NCBI RefSeq assembly: GCF_001667585.1
Contig: NZ_LZJZ01000032.1
Coordinates: 1-64,000, forward strand
DNA: 64,000 bases
From: Mycobacterium sp. E2733
GTDB taxonomy: Bacteria > Actinomycetota > Actinomycetes > Mycobacteriales > Mycobacteriaceae
Direction of reading: 5' to 3'
This document shows, in pieces, positions 8,537 to 17,680 of this stretch (the first letter of the stretch is position 1; every line of letters begins with the position of its first letter). The translations under genes were made by a program, and so were the position numbers. The notes below the pieces were generated by a model that was given only the letters and a program-made list of their open reading frames with translations, ran no database searches and was not told where the DNA came from.

Positions 8537-9913
8537 CTAGTGGCGACCGCGAGCGCGGCGGGCGGCGGCGTGCGCGACGAACCGCGCGACGGCCTGTGGT
8601 GCCGCGGCCGGATGCGTGTGCAGGTATGAGGCGTGCACGCCGGCGTGCACGACGCCTTCGCGCACGGTATCCGCGTCATTGCCCCGATAGGCCCACGCGG
8701 GCTGGTAGCCGTCGCCGAAAGTAATTGCGGTGCGGTGGAATTCATGCCCCACCGCCCGCTGGCCGGCGGCATAGAGCGGCGAATCGGCCACGGCGACGGC
8801 GTCGCGGTAGGCCAGCGTCAGCTTCGGCGTGAACCGCGCCGACCCGGCCAGCACCCCGCACATCGGGTAACCGTCCAGTTCGGTGGCCAGATAGATGAGG
8901 CCCGCGCATTCGGCGTGCATCGGAGCGCCGGCGGCGGCCAGCTCGTTGATCTGCCGGCGCACGGCCTCGTTGGCCGAGAGCTCGGCGGTGAACTGTTCCG
9001 GAAAGCCACCGGGCAGCAGCACCGCGTCCGTGCCGTCCGGCAGTTCTTCAGCCAGCGGGTCGAATTCGACCACGTCGGCGCCGGCGGCCCGCAGCAACTC
9101 CGCATGCTCGGCGTAGCCGAAGCTGAACGCCTTCCCCGCCGCCATCGCCACGGTGGCCCGCCCGCCGGGCGTCTCCCCCACCGCTGTTGCCGGGTCCCAG
9201 GCCGTGGCGGTCCGGCTCGCGGCGACAGCCGCCAAGGCCCTCAGGTCGACATGACGGGCTACCAAGTCGGTCATCGCCTCGACCGCGAGCCGCGCCCGCC
9301 GACCGTACTCCACCGCCGTGACCAGACCCAGATACCTTGTCGGCAGCTCTAATTCGGCGGTGCGCGGAATCGCCCCCAGCACCGCGACGCCCGCCTGCTC
9401 GCAGGCCTGCCGCAGCACGTGTTCGTGCCGGGCCGAACCGACCCGGTTGAGGATCACGCCGCGGATCCGGGTCGCGGCATCGAACGTCGAAAAGCCATGC
9501 AGCAGTGCGGCGATGCTGTGGCTCTGGCCGCGCGCGTCGACCACCAGGACGACGGGCGCACCCAACAGGCCGGCCACGTGGGCGGTGGAGCCTTCCGCCG
9601 GGGCGGCCGCGGCGGGCCCGATCCGCCCGTCGAAGAGCCCCATCACCCCTTCGATCACCGCGATGTCCGCACCGCCGGAGCCGTGCGCGTACAGCGGTCC
9701 GATGAGGTTCTCGCCGACCAGCACCGGGTCGAGGTTGCGGCCGGGACGCCCGGCGGCGAGGCCGTGATAGCCGGGGTCGATGAAGTCCGGGCCGACCTTG
9801 AACGGTGCAACGGCATGGCCCGAACGCCGCAGGGCACCGATCAAACCCGTTGCGACGGTTGTCTTTCCGCTGCCCGACGCCGGCGCGGCGACGACGATCG
9901 CGGGGACAGTCAC
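8537..9913 (-). CDS. cobB: Cobyrinic acid a,c-diamide synthase
   Basis: ATP- and glutamine-dependent amidation of (hydrogeno)byrinic acid at positions a and c in cobalamin synthesis. The 458 residues carry an N-terminal P-loop domain (APASGSGKTT at about 9-18, then KVGPDFIDPGYH) and a C-terminal class I glutamine amidotransferase domain with nucleophile Cys in HAECAGLIYL and the LLPGGFPEQF loop. Start: GTG at 9911-9913, overlapping the cobO stop (GTGA), a better choice than the longer frame reaching 10336, which is noise. The last residues (RRARGRH) are read through half of a REP-like repeat, so the natural C-terminus has been remodelled. Confidence 0.95.
   Translation of the reverse strand: MTVPAIVVAAPASGSGKTTVATGLIGALRRSGHAVAPFKVGPDFIDPGYHGLAAGRPGRNLDPVLVGENLIGPLYAHGSGGADIAVIEGVMGLFDGRIGPAAAAPAEGSTAHVAGLLGAPVVLVVDARGQSHSIAALLHGFSTFDAATRIRGVILNRVGSARHEHVLRQACEQAGVAVLGAIPRTAELELPTRYLGLVTAVEYGRRARLAVEAMTDLVARHVDLRALAAVAASRTATAWDPATAVGETPGGRATVAMAAGKAFSFGYAEHAELLRAAGADVVEFDPLAEELPDGTDAVLLPGGFPEQFTAELSANEAVRRQINELAAAGAPMHAECAGLIYLATELDGYPMCGVLAGSARFTPKLTLAYRDAVAVADSPLYAAGQRAVGHEFHRTAITFGDGYQPAWAYRGNDADTVREGVVHAGVHASYLHTHPAAAPQAVARFVAHAAARRARGRH
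8540..8560. repeat. REP-like element, left half, forming the cobB 3' end
   Basis: The bases after the cobB stop codon on the plus strand repeat the opening of the element at 8481 exactly (GTGGCGACCGCGAGCGCGGCG), including the CTAG junction before it. Read on the minus strand this half-element supplies the last seven codons and abuts the TAG of cobB. Confidence 0.7.
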
Positions 9914-10524
9914 CACTCGATACCCTTCTGCCCCTTGCGCCCGGCGTCCATCGGGTGCTTGACCTTGGTCATCTCGGTGACCAGGTCGGCGGCGTCGATC
10001 AACCGCTGCGGGGCGTCGCGCCCGGTGATGACCACGTGCTGGTGGCCGGGCCGCGCCAGCAGCACGTCCACCACCTCGTCGACGTCCACCCACCCCCATT
10101 TCAGCGGGTAGGTGAATTCGTCGAGCACATAGAAGTCGTGGCGCTGCTCGGCCAGCCGGCGCGAAATCTCCGCCCACCCGTCGGCCGCGGCCGCCGCGTG
10201 ATCGAGTTCGCTGCCCGCCTTGCGGGACCACGACCAGCCCGCGCCCATCTTGTGCCATTCCACGGGCCCACCGATGTTGTGCTGTTGGTGCACCTGGCCG
10301 AGTTGAGCGAGGGCGGTCTCCTCGCCCACCTTCCATTTGGCGCTCTTGACGAACTGGAACACCGCGACGGAGAGCCCAACGTTCCAGGCGCGCAACGCCA
10401 TTCCGAATGCGGCGGTCGACTTCCCCTTGCCGGCGCCGGTGTGCACCGCCAGCACCGGGGTGTTGCGCCGGGCCTTGGTGCTCAGTCCGTCATCGGGGAC
10501 CTGAAGCGGGCGGCCTTGTGGCAT
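9910..10524 (-). CDS. cobO: Cob(I)yrinic acid a,c-diamide adenosyltransferase
   Basis: CobA/CobO/BtuR-type adenosyltransferase of 204 residues that attaches the upper adenosyl ligand to the corrinoid using ATP. The Walker A motif GAGKGKST sits at residues 30-37, and EWHKMGAGWSW and LDEFTYPLKWGWVD are characteristic of the family. Its stop overlaps the cobB start by four bases (GTGA), so translation is probably coupled. The first 20 residues are variable and basic. A 16-base gap separates it from the chelatase gene upstream. Confidence 0.97.
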   Translation of the reverse strand: MPQGRPLQVPDDGLSTKARRNTPVLAVHTGAGKGKSTAAFGMALRAWNVGLSVAVFQFVKSAKWKVGEETALAQLGQVHQQHNIGGPVEWHKMGAGWSWSRKAGSELDHAAAAADGWAEISRRLAEQRHDFYVLDEFTYPLKWGWVDVDEVVDVLLARPGHQHVVITGRDAPQRLIDAADLVTEMTKVKHPMDAGRKGQKGIEW

Positions 10525-10540
10525 CGGGCGGTTACCTCTC

Positions 10541-12490
10541 TCAGGCCGCGTTGCGCACGGCGCGCGTCAGAGAGTCCGCATGCAGCTGCTCCAGGCGCAC
10601 GGCCGGCGCGCCGAGGTGGCGGGCCAGTTGCTCGGCCAAACCCAGCCGCACGTAGGAGGTTTCGCAGTCCACCACCACCGCGGCGGCACCCTCGGCCACC
10701 AGCCGGGCGGCCGCGGCCCGGCTGCGGCCCAACGGGTCCGGCCCGGCGGTGGCCCGGCCGTCGGTGAGGACCACCACCAGGGAACGCCGGGCCCGGTCGC
10801 GCGCCTTCTCCCGGACGATCAGCTCACGCGCGGCGAGCAGGCCCTCGGCGAGCGGAGTCTTGCCGCCGGTGTCGAATCGAGCCAGTCGCCGCCCGGCGAT
10901 GTGCGCCGACGATGTCGGCGGCAGCAGCAGCTGCGCCTCCTGCTGGCGGAACGTGATCACGGCGACCTTGTCGCGGCGCTGATAGGCGTCGCGCAGCAGC
11001 GACAACGTCGCGCCGCTCACCGCGGCCATCCGATCGCGCGCCGCCATCGACCCCGACGCGTCCACTACGAAGATGACCAGGTTGCCTTCGCGCCCCTCCC
11101 GGATCGCCCGTCGCACGTCGTCCGGCCCCGGCCGCAGTGGGCCGGGCCCGGCGCGCTCGGCGGCCGACAGCAGGGTGGCGAACAGGTGCAGCCCGTGCGC
11201 GCCGGAACTCGCGTCGTTGCCGTCGGCGGCCGCGATCACGCTGCCGTTGGCGTTGCGGGCCCGCGACCGCCGCCCGGGCGCGCCCGCACCGACCCCGGGC
11301 ACCCTCAGCGCTCGGGCGCGGAAGGTCTTCGACGGCGGCGCGCTCGAGTTCGGTGACGATCGCGAGCGCGGCGCAGCCGGGCGCGGCGGGTCGTCACCCA
11401 TCGAGTTCGGTGACGATCGCGAGCGCGGCGCAGCCGGGCGCGGCGGGTCGTCACCCATCGAGTTCGGTGGTTGCGGCTTCGACGGCGCCGATGAGTTCGA
11501 TTGCGCCGCAGGATCGTCCGCGGACCGACCGCCCCCCGGCGGGTCGGGCTCGGGCTCGCGGTCGTCATCGCCGGCTTGCGCCAACGCCTCGTCGAGCTGG
11601 TCGCGGTCGATGCCCGGGTCGTCGAACGGGTCGCGGCGGCGACGATGCGGCAACGCGAGCTCGGCGGCCACCCGGACGTCTTGCTCTTCGACGGTCTTGG
11701 CCCCGCGCCAGGCGGCGTGCGCGGCGGCGGTCCGGGCCACCACCAGATCTGCCCGCATTCCGTCGACGTCGAACGCCGCGCACACCGCCGCGATGCGGCG
11801 TAACTCGTTGTCGGGCAACACCACTTCGCCGACAAGCGCCCGCGCGGCGGCGATGCGCCGGGCCAGTTCGGCCTCGGCGTCGGCGTAGCGCTCGGCGAAC
11901 GCGTCCGGGTCGGCCTCGTAGGCCATGCGCTGCCGGACGACCTCCACCCGGACGTCGACGTCGCGAGAGGCGTGCACGTCGACGGTGAGACCGAACCGGT
12001 CCAGCAATTGCGGACGCAGTTCGCCCTCCTCGGGATTCATGGTGCCGATCAACACGAACCGGGCCTCGTGCGAATGCGAGATGCCGTCGCGTTCGATGTG
12101 CACCCGCCCCATCGCCGCGGCGTCCAGCAGCACGTCCACCAGATGGTCGTGCAGCAGATTGACCTCGTCGACGTAGAGCACCCCGCCGTGCGCGCGGGCC
12201 AACAACCCAGGCGAGAACGCTTGCTCGCCATCACGCAACACCCGCTGCAGGTCCAGCGAGCCGATCACCCGGTCTTCGGTTGCGCCGAGCGGCATTTCGA
12301 CGAGGCCGGCGCTCGCGTCGCCGGTCGCCTCGGAGAGCAAGGCCGCCAGACCGCGCACGGCCGTCGACTTGGCCGTGCCCTTCTCGCCCCGGATGAGCGC
12401 GCCGCCGATCTCCGGGCGCACGGCGCACAGCAGCAGCGCGAGGCGCAGCTGGTCGTGCCCGACGATCGCGCTGAACGGATACTGCTTCAC
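10541..12490 (-). CDS. Metallochelatase subunit, fused AAA+ (BchI/ChlI) and VWA (BchD/ChlD) type
   Basis: The 649-residue protein joins an AAA+ ATPase domain (1 to about 300; Walker [10 protein letters not shown] at 35-43, Walker [12 protein letters not shown]) to a von Willebrand A domain near the C-terminus ([13 protein letters not shown] near residue 475, then TDGRATAG). This is the I+D arrangement of magnesium/cobalt chelatases; beside cobO and cobB it most plausibly powers cobalt insertion together with a CobN elsewhere. The linker between the domains (about 300-430) is low-complexity and includes a 19-residue repeat ([19 protein letters not shown]) twice in tandem at about 345-382, encoded by inserted REP-like DNA. 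It overlaps the GNAT gene upstream by four bases. Confidence 0.93.
   Translation of the reverse strand: MKQYPFSAIVGHDQLRLALLLCAVRPEIGGALIRGEKGTAKSTAVRGLAALLSEATGDASAGLVEMPLGATEDRVIGSLDLQRVLRDGEQAFSPGLLARAHGGVLYVDEVNLLHDHLVDVLLDAAAMGRVHIERDGISHSHEARFVLIGTMNPEEGELRPQLLDRFGLTVDVHASRDVDVRVEVVRQRMAYEADPDAFAERYADAEAELARRIAAARALVGEVVLPDNELRRIAAVCAAFDVDGMRADLVVARTAAAHAAWRGAKTVEEQDVRVAAELALPHRRRRDPFDDPGIDRDQLDEALAQAGDDDREPEPDPPGGGRSADDPAAQSNSSAPSKPQPPNSMGDDPPRPAAPRSRSSPNSMGDDPPRPAAPRSRSSPNSSAPPSKTFRARALRVPGVGAGAPGRRSRARNANGSVIAAADGNDASSGAHGLHLFATLLSAAERAGPGPLRPGPDDVRRAIREGREGNLVIFVVDASGSMAARDRMAAVSGATLSLLRDAYQRRDKVAVITFRQQEAQLLLPPTSSAHIAGRRLARFDTGGKTPLAEGLLAARELIVREKARDRARRSLVVVLTDGRATAGPDPLGRSRAAAARLVAEGAAAVVVDCETSYVRLGLAEQLARHLGAPAVRLEQLHADSLTRAVRNAA
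11344..11470. repeat. Tandem REP-like elements inside the chelatase gene
   Basis: A 57-base unit occurs twice head-to-tail (11344-11400 and 11401-11457), followed by the first 12 bases of a third (from 11458). Each unit contains a hairpin of the REP-like family, here with GTGACGA and TCGTCAC arms and the shared core GAGCGCGGCG, flanked by a copy of TCGAGTTCG. Because 57 is divisible by three the gene stays open and the protein gains two 19-residue repeats. Confidence 0.85.
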
Positions 12491-12966
12491 GGTAGCTCCG
12501 TCATTCCGGAACCCGGGCGTGGCGGCTTCACCATCGGCACGTGCGGAATGCCGTCGTCGACGAAATCATCACCGGCGCGGACGAACCCGTGCTGAGCGTA
12601 CATGTCGGACAGGTAGGTCTGCGCGTCGATCCGGCACGGGTAGTCGCCGACCTCGGCCAGGGCGGCGCGCAGCAGCCGGGTGGTGTGACCCTGCCCCCGG
12701 GCGCTGCGTTTGGTGCACAACCGGCCGATCCGGAACGCCTTTTGGCCGCCGGCGTGCTCCTCCATCAACCGCAACGTGCAGATCACCTCACCGTCGGGCG
12801 TCTCCAGCCAGAAATGCCGGGTTTCGGCGAGCAGGTCGCGCCCATCCAGCTCGGGGTATGGGCAGGCCTGCTCCACCACGAACACCTCCACCCGCAACTT
12901 GAGCAGCGCGTAAAGGGTCTGGGCGTCAAGGTCTTTGGCCCAGGACCGACGCAACGCTTCACTCAT
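12487..12966 (-). CDS. GNAT acetyltransferase, ElaA family
   Basis: A 159-residue GNAT-fold protein of the ElaA type: [23 protein letters not shown] near the N-terminus and the acetyl-CoA loop [14 protein letters not shown]. The substrate is unknown. I place the start at the ATG at 12964-12966 ([12 protein letters not shown]), which overlaps the mqo stop and matches the family; the frame also opens 54 bases earlier. It is sandwiched by four-base overlaps between mqo and the chelatase gene, an order that is kept in M. tuberculosis (Rv2850c-Rv2851c-Rv2852c). Confidence 0.92.
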   Translation of the reverse strand: MSEALRRSWAKDLDAQTLYALLKLRVEVFVVEQACPYPELDGRDLLAETRHFWLETPDGEVICTLRLMEEHAGGQKAFRIGRLCTKRSARGQGHTTRLLRAALAEVGDYPCRIDAQTYLSDMYAQHGFVRAGDDFVDDGIPHVPMVKPPRPGSGMTELP

Positions 12967-14465
12967 GACCGAACCCCCGAATCGGACTTCAACTGCAGCA
13001 CCTCGGTACCCCAGGACCACACCTCGTCGTACAACGCCGGCTCACGGGACAGCTCCACCCCCAGCGACGGCACCATCTCTTTGAGAGTGGGCAGCCAGGA
13101 TTGATAGCGGTCGGCAAAGCACCGCTCCAACACTTCGAGCATGGCCGCCACGGCCGTCGACGCCCCCGGCGAGGCTCCCAACAGACCGGCGATGCTGCCG
13201 TCGGCGGCGGCCAGCACGGTGGTGCTGAAATCCAGCACGCCCCCTTTGCGCCGGTCCCGCCGGATCACCTGCACGCGCTGACCGGCCACCGTCAACTCCC
13301 AGTCGGAACCCGCTGCGGTGGGGGCGAATTCGCGCAGCGCGTGGATGCGGTCCGGTTCGGACAGCCGCAGCTGGCGGATCAGGTAGTTGACCAGCGTCAG
13401 CTGGGTCAGGCCGACCCCGAGCATGGACAGCGCGTTGTCCGGTTTCACCGAGCGGGGCAGGTCGCTGAGGCGGCCGTGTTTCAAGAACTTGGGCGACCAG
13501 CCGGCGTACGGACCGAACACCAGCCAGGACTTGCCGTTGACGAACCGGAGGTCCAGGTGCAGCGCGCCGAGCGGCGGGGCCCCCGGCGCCGGGACGCCGT
13601 ACACCTTGGCCCGGTGCGCGGCGGTGAGCGCCGGATTTCCGGTGCGCAGGAACCGGCCACCGATCGGAAACCCGGCGAAGCCCCTGACCTCGTGGATGCC
13701 GGACTTCTGCAGCAACGGCAGCGCGTCGCCGCCGGCCCCGACGAAGACGAATTTGGCGTTCAGCCGGTGCTTTTCGCCGGTGCGGCGATTGCGGATCAGC
13801 AGCGTCCAGCTGCCGTCGGATTGCCGGCTCAGGTTGCGGACCTCGTGGCCGAACAAGGCGGTCGCGCCGCCCTGCACGCAGAAGCCGATGAGCTGTCGGG
13901 CCAGTGCACCGAAGTCGACGTCGGTGCCGTGTGGAGCCCAATTGAGCGCGGTCGGTTCGGAGAAGTCGCGCCCGGCGGCCATGAACGGCAGCCGGCGGGC
14001 GAACTCGTGCGGGTCGTCGATGAATTCGGTGCCGGCGAACAGCGGGTTGGCGGCCAGGGCCTGTTGCCGTCGGCGCAAGAACTCGACGTTTCGCGCCCCG
14101 CGCACAAAGCTCACATGCGGCAGCTGGTTGAGGAAGCCGGTATCGGTCAGGATCCCGCTCTCGACGGCGGAGGCCCAGAATTGGCGCGTCACCTGGAACT
14201 GCTCGTTGACGCGCACCGCTTTGGTGATGTCGATCGAGCCGTCCGGGTTCTGCGGGGTGTAGTTGAGCTCGCACAGCGCGGAATGCCCGGTGCCGGCGTT
14301 GTTCCAGGGACTGCTGCTTTCGGCGGCGACGGCGTCCAGGCGTTCGACGATGGTCATGGACCAGTCGGGCTGCAGCCGCCGCAGCAACGCACCCAGGGTT
14401 GCGCTCATGATGCCCGCGCCCACCAGCACGACGTCCGTCCGTGCGGTTCGGGCTAGCGATGACAC
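12963..14465 (-). CDS. mqo: Malate:quinone oxidoreductase
   Basis: FAD-dependent membrane-associated enzyme that oxidises malate to oxaloacetate and reduces menaquinone, an alternative to NAD-linked malate dehydrogenase. The 500 residues begin with the FAD loop [15 protein letters not shown] and carry [20 protein letters not shown] and [12 protein letters not shown], hallmarks of Mqo. Start is GTG at 14463-14465 with AGGAG upstream. It leads a minus-strand run with the GNAT and chelatase genes, and is divergent from the hydrolase gene with about 110 bases between. Confidence 0.96.
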   Translation of the reverse strand: MSSLARTARTDVVLVGAGIMSATLGALLRRLQPDWSMTIVERLDAVAAESSSPWNNAGTGHSALCELNYTPQNPDGSIDITKAVRVNEQFQVTRQFWASAVESGILTDTGFLNQLPHVSFVRGARNVEFLRRRQQALAANPLFAGTEFIDDPHEFARRLPFMAAGRDFSEPTALNWAPHGTDVDFGALARQLIGFCVQGGATALFGHEVRNLSRQSDGSWTLLIRNRRTGEKHRLNAKFVFVGAGGDALPLLQKSGIHEVRGFAGFPIGGRFLRTGNPALTAAHRAKVYGVPAPGAPPLGALHLDLRFVNGKSWLVFGPYAGWSPKFLKHGRLSDLPRSVKPDNALSMLGVGLTQLTLVNYLIRQLRLSEPDRIHALREFAPTAAGSDWELTVAGQRVQVIRRDRRKGGVLDFSTTVLAAADGSIAGLLGASPGASTAVAAMLEVLERCFADRYQSWLPTLKEMVPSLGVELSREPALYDEVWSWGTEVLQLKSDSGVRS

Positions 14466-14575
14466 CTGCTCCTGGTCCTTCCGTCGACTGTGCCGGTTCC
14501 CAGGCTATCCCGAGGCAAACCCGGCACGGACGGCGTGCGCCTCCCCGTAGCCAGCAAAACCTCTAAGCTGGCCTC

Positions 14576-15592
14576 GTGACTGGCTGGGTGCCCGACGTCC
14601 TGCCCGGTTATTGGCAGCGCACCATCCCCCTGGGGCCGGACCCGGTCGGTGAGGGCGAGATCGTCGCGACCCTGATCCGGCGCGGGGAGCCCGCCGGACC
14701 CACCGGCGCGGGGCACGCGGTGCTGGCGGTGCACGGCTACACCGACTACTTCTTCAACACGGCGCTGGCCGATCACTTCGCCGAGCGCGGCTTCGCCTTC
14801 TATGCGCTGGACCTACAGAAATGCGGCCGGTCGCGCCGCGACGGCCAGACGCCGCACTTCATCACCAACCTCGACGACTACGACGCCGAACTCGAACACG
14901 CCCTGGCGGCCATCCGCGAGCACCACCGACCCGCCAAGGTTCTGGTGTACGGCCATTCCTCCGGTGGGCTCATCGTGTCGTTATGGCTGGACCGCCTTCG
15001 CCGGCGCGATGCCGCGGCGCACGCCGGCATCGGCGGTTTGGTACTCAACAGCCCGTTCCTGGACCTGCACGGCGCGGCGGTGCTGCGCCATTCGGTGACC
15101 TCGGCGCTGATCGCAGGCCTGTCCCGGGTGCGGTCCAAGGGGGTGGTTCGGGCGCCCACCGAGGGTGGTTACGGCACCACTCTGCACCGCGACTATCACG
15201 GCGAATTCGACTACAACCTGCAGTGGAAACCGGTGGGTGGCTTCCCGATCACGCTCGGGTGGCTGCACGCCATCCGTCGCGGCCACGCCCGGCTGCACCG
15301 CGGGCTCGACGTCGGCGTGCCGAACCTGATCCTGCGCTCGGACCACACCGTGCGCGAAACCAGCGACGCGGCGTCCATGCAGTGCGGCGACGCGGTTCTC
15401 GACGTCACCCAGATCGCCAAGCGCGCCGGCTGCATCGGGAATCACAGCACCATCGTGCCGATCGGCGACGCCAAACACGACGTCTTCCTCTCGCTGTCGC
15501 AGCCGCGCCGGGCGGCCTACCGGCAGCTCGACCTCTGGCTGGACCACTACCTCCCCACCGACCGCACCGAGCCCTCTTCGAGGAAGGGGTGA
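14576..15592 (+). CDS. Alpha/beta hydrolase, serine lipase-like (Rv2854-like)
   Basis: The 338-residue enzyme has an alpha/beta-hydrolase fold with the nucleophile elbow YGHSSGG (Ser near residue 125), an HGYTDYFFN oxyanion region near residue 53, an acid in LILRSDHTVRE, and a probable catalytic His in GDAKHDVFLS. These match serine hydrolases of the monoglyceride-lipase/lysophospholipase class; the substrate is not evident. No signal peptide is present. It starts with GTG at 14576 and ends four bases ahead of mtr, so the two are probably co-transcribed. Confidence 0.9.
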   Translation: MTGWVPDVLPGYWQRTIPLGPDPVGEGEIVATLIRRGEPAGPTGAGHAVLAVHGYTDYFFNTALADHFAERGFAFYALDLQKCGRSRRDGQTPHFITNLDDYDAELEHALAAIREHHRPAKVLVYGHSSGGLIVSLWLDRLRRRDAAAHAGIGGLVLNSPFLDLHGAAVLRHSVTSALIAGLSRVRSKGVVRAPTEGGYGTTLHRDYHGEFDYNLQWKPVGGFPITLGWLHAIRRGHARLHRGLDVGVPNLILRSDHTVRETSDAASMQCGDAVLDVTQIAKRAGCIGNHSTIVPIGDAKHDVFLSLSQPRRAAYRQLDLWLDHYLPTDRTEPSSRKG

Positions 15593-15596
15593 CCCG

Positions 15597-16976
15597 GTGG
15601 AGACCTATGACATCGCCATCATCGGAACCGGTTCGGGGAACACCCTTCTCGACGATCGGTTCACCGGCAAGCGTGCCGCGCTCTGCGAGCACGGCACGTT
15701 CGGCGGCACCTGCCTGAACGTCGGGTGCATCCCGACCAAGATGTTCGTCTACGCCGCCGAAGTCGCCATGACGATCCGGGACGCGTCGCGCTTCGGCGTC
15801 GACGCGCACGTCGACCGGGTCCGCTGGGAGGACATCGTCTCGCGCGTCTTCGGACGGATCGATCCGATCTCGATGAGCGGCGAAGACTACCGCCGCGCGG
15901 CACCCAGCATCGACTTGTACAGCCGGCACACCCGGTTCGGGCCGGTTCAGCCCCACGGGCGCTACCTGTTGCGCACCGACGGCGGTGACGAATTCACCGC
16001 CGATCAGGTGGTGATCGCGGCGGGGTCTCGCCCGGTCATCCCTCCCGCGATCCTCGACTGCGGCGTCGCCTACCACACCAGCGACACGATCATGCGGATC
16101 CCGGAGCTGCCCGAGCACCTCGTGATCGTTGGAAGTGGCTTCGTGGCAGCAGAATTCGCCCACATCTTCTCCGCCCTCGGCGTCCGGGTGACGCTGGTCA
16201 TCCGCGGCAGCTCGATGCTGCGGCACTCCGACGACACCATCTGTAAACGCTTCACCCGCATAGCCGCGGCCAAATGGGAATTGCGCACACACCGAAATGT
16301 CGTGGGCGGCAACAACAACGGCTCCGGCGTCGCCCTGCGGCTCGACGACGGGTCGACGCTGGACGCCGACCTACTGCTGGTCGCGACCGGGCGGGTGCCC
16401 AACGCCGACCTGCTGGACGCCGAACAGGCCGGTGTCGAGGTCGAGAGCGGCCGGGTGGTGGTCGACGAATACCAACGAACGTCGGCGCGTGGTGTTTTCG
16501 CCCTGGGCGACGTTTCGTCGCCGTACCAGCTCAAGCACGTCGCCAACCACGAGGCCCGCGTCGTTGCGCACAACCTGCACTGCGCCTGGGATGACACCGA
16601 GTCGATGGTGATGACCGACCACCGACACGTGCCGTCGGCCGTGTTCACCGACCCTCAGGTGGCAGCCGTCGGGCTGACCGAAAACCAGGCCATTGCACAA
16701 GGATTCGAGATCTCGGTCGCGGTACACGACTACGGCGACGTCGCATACGGCTGGGCCATGGAGGACACCACCGGGATAGTCAAGCTGATCGCCGAACGGA
16801 ACACCGGCCGCCTGCTGGGCGCGCACATCATCGGTCACCAGGCGTCGTCGATCATCCAACCGCTGATCCAGGCGATGAGTTTCGGACTTACCGCCCACGA
16901 GATGGCCCGTGGCCAGTACTGGATTCATCCCGCGCTGCCCGAGGTGGTCGAGAACGCGCTACTCGATCTGTACTAG
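15597..16976 (+). CDS. mtr: Mycothione reductase
   Basis: NADPH-dependent flavoenzyme that reduces mycothiol disulfide, the actinobacterial counterpart of glutathione reductase. The 459 residues equal the M. tuberculosis enzyme. Visible are the FAD loop AIIGTGSGNT, the redox pair Cys39/Cys44 in GGTCLNVGCIPTK, the NADPH loop VIVGSGFVAAEFA, GDVSSPYQLKHVA, and the C-terminal His-Glu dyad in HPALPEVVENAL. Start GTG at 15597. Its stop codon TAG is shared with the beginning of a REP-like element. Confidence 0.97.
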   Translation: METYDIAIIGTGSGNTLLDDRFTGKRAALCEHGTFGGTCLNVGCIPTKMFVYAAEVAMTIRDASRFGVDAHVDRVRWEDIVSRVFGRIDPISMSGEDYRRAAPSIDLYSRHTRFGPVQPHGRYLLRTDGGDEFTADQVVIAAGSRPVIPPAILDCGVAYHTSDTIMRIPELPEHLVIVGSGFVAAEFAHIFSALGVRVTLVIRGSSMLRHSDDTICKRFTRIAAAKWELRTHRNVVGGNNNGSGVALRLDDGSTLDADLLLVATGRVPNADLLDAEQAGVEVESGRVVVDEYQRTSARGVFALGDVSSPYQLKHVANHEARVVAHNLHCAWDDTESMVMTDHRHVPSAVFTDPQVAAVGLTENQAIAQGFEISVAVHDYGDVAYGWAMEDTTGIVKLIAERNTGRLLGAHIIGHQASSIIQPLIQAMSFGLTAHEMARGQYWIHPALPEVVENALLDLY

Positions 16977-17044
16977 TGGCGATCGCAAGCGCGGCGAAGC
17001 CGGGCGAAGTCCCCCGCAAGCGGGAGGTGCCCCCAGGTCGCCAC
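16976..17044. repeat. REP-like hairpin element, expanded copy
   Basis: This 69-base copy carries the family ends (GTGGCGATCGC and GGTCGCCAC) and core (AGCGCGGCGAAGCCGGGCG), plus an inner hairpin of the form CCCCCGC-AAGCGGG. It fills the space between the convergent mtr and Fur genes and could work as a bidirectional transcript end. The first base overlaps the mtr stop codon. Confidence 0.8.
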
Positions 17045-17057
17045 CTTTGGGGGAAGG

Positions 17058-17522
17058 TCAGCGCTCCTGGCACTGCGGGCACAGGCCGTGCAGTGTCAGG
17101 CCCGCGGCTTCGGACAGCGCGAAGGAACTGCCCGCCATCGCGTGTTCGAGCGCCGAACTGAGCTGCCGGGCGGGCACCTCGATGATCGAGGCGCACTCGG
17201 TGCATACGGCGTGGTGGTGCGGCGCGGTGGCCATCCCGTAGGTGGTGACACCGCCGTCGAGGGTCAACGGGTGCAGCACACCCTGGCCGACCAGGGTGGT
17301 CACCGTGCGATAGATGGTTGCCACGTCGGGAGCGTGGCCGCCGTGCGGCAAAGACGCCTGCACCCGCCTGTGGATCTCCGCCACCGGCAGGTGGCCGTCG
17401 ACCGGCTCGAGCACCGCAAGCACCTGGATACGCGACGACATCCGCCGCAGCCCGCGGGCGCGCAAAAGGTCGCCGATCCGGGCGGACGCGGACGGGTCCA
17501 GTGCCGGCGGCTTGAGCGTCAC
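17058..17522 (-). CDS. Fur-family regulator, probable nickel-responsive Nur
   Basis: A 154-residue Fur-superfamily repressor: winged helix (VATIYRTVTTLVGQGVLHPL, recognition region about 68-90) and a dimerisation domain with HHHAVCTECASIIEV and a terminal CPQC, the two Cys pairs that hold structural zinc. It starts at GTG 17520-17522; longer frames upstream are noise. It is divergent from the nickel permease gene, and the region between holds a TGCAA-N5-TTGCA box that fits the Nur box known from Streptomyces. I therefore favour Nur over Fur/Zur/PerR, though ligand residues do not prove it. I recall no such gene at this place in M. tuberculosis. Confidence 0.85.
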   Translation of the reverse strand: MTLKPPALDPSASARIGDLLRARGLRRMSSRIQVLAVLEPVDGHLPVAEIHRRVQASLPHGGHAPDVATIYRTVTTLVGQGVLHPLTLDGGVTTYGMATAPHHHAVCTECASIIEVPARQLSSALEHAMAGSSFALSEAAGLTLHGLCPQCQER

Positions 17523-17599
17523 CCGCCCAGTGTCGCTCCGCCGCGCTGGGCGCGCCAGTCTTCGGCCGGATTGCCGCCCGGCACCGGCTCCGGGATTCC

Positions 17600-17614
17600 T
17601 GCAACCGCCTTGCA
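17600..17614. promoter_or_regulatory. Nur-box operator between the Fur-family gene and nicT
   Basis: TGCAA-CCGCC-TTGCA is a perfect 5-5-5 inverted repeat located 66 bases ahead of the nicT start and 77 bases ahead of the Fur-family start. It matches the core of the Streptomyces Nur consensus (TTGCAA-N5-TTGCAA) at all ten core bases. The placement suits repression of nickel uptake, and autoregulation, when nickel is plentiful. Confidence 0.72.
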
Positions 17615-17680
17615 TGTGGCCGACGGCGGCACATACAGTCGTGCCGGTTGTTCCCCGCACCCGATGCTGGAAGGAACCCA

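Noticed and set aside
9914-10336. Longer N-terminus for CobB
   Set aside because: The extension lies over cobO in another frame; the GTG at 9911-9913 overlapping the cobO stop gives the family start.
11344-11470. CRISPR-like array
   Set aside because: Only two units, directly adjacent with no unique spacers, inside a coding frame.
7230-12500. Cobalamin riboswitch near the cob genes
   Set aside because: I looked in the short gaps of this run and before cobQ for a B12-box-like core and saw none; the gaps are too short for the full aptamer.
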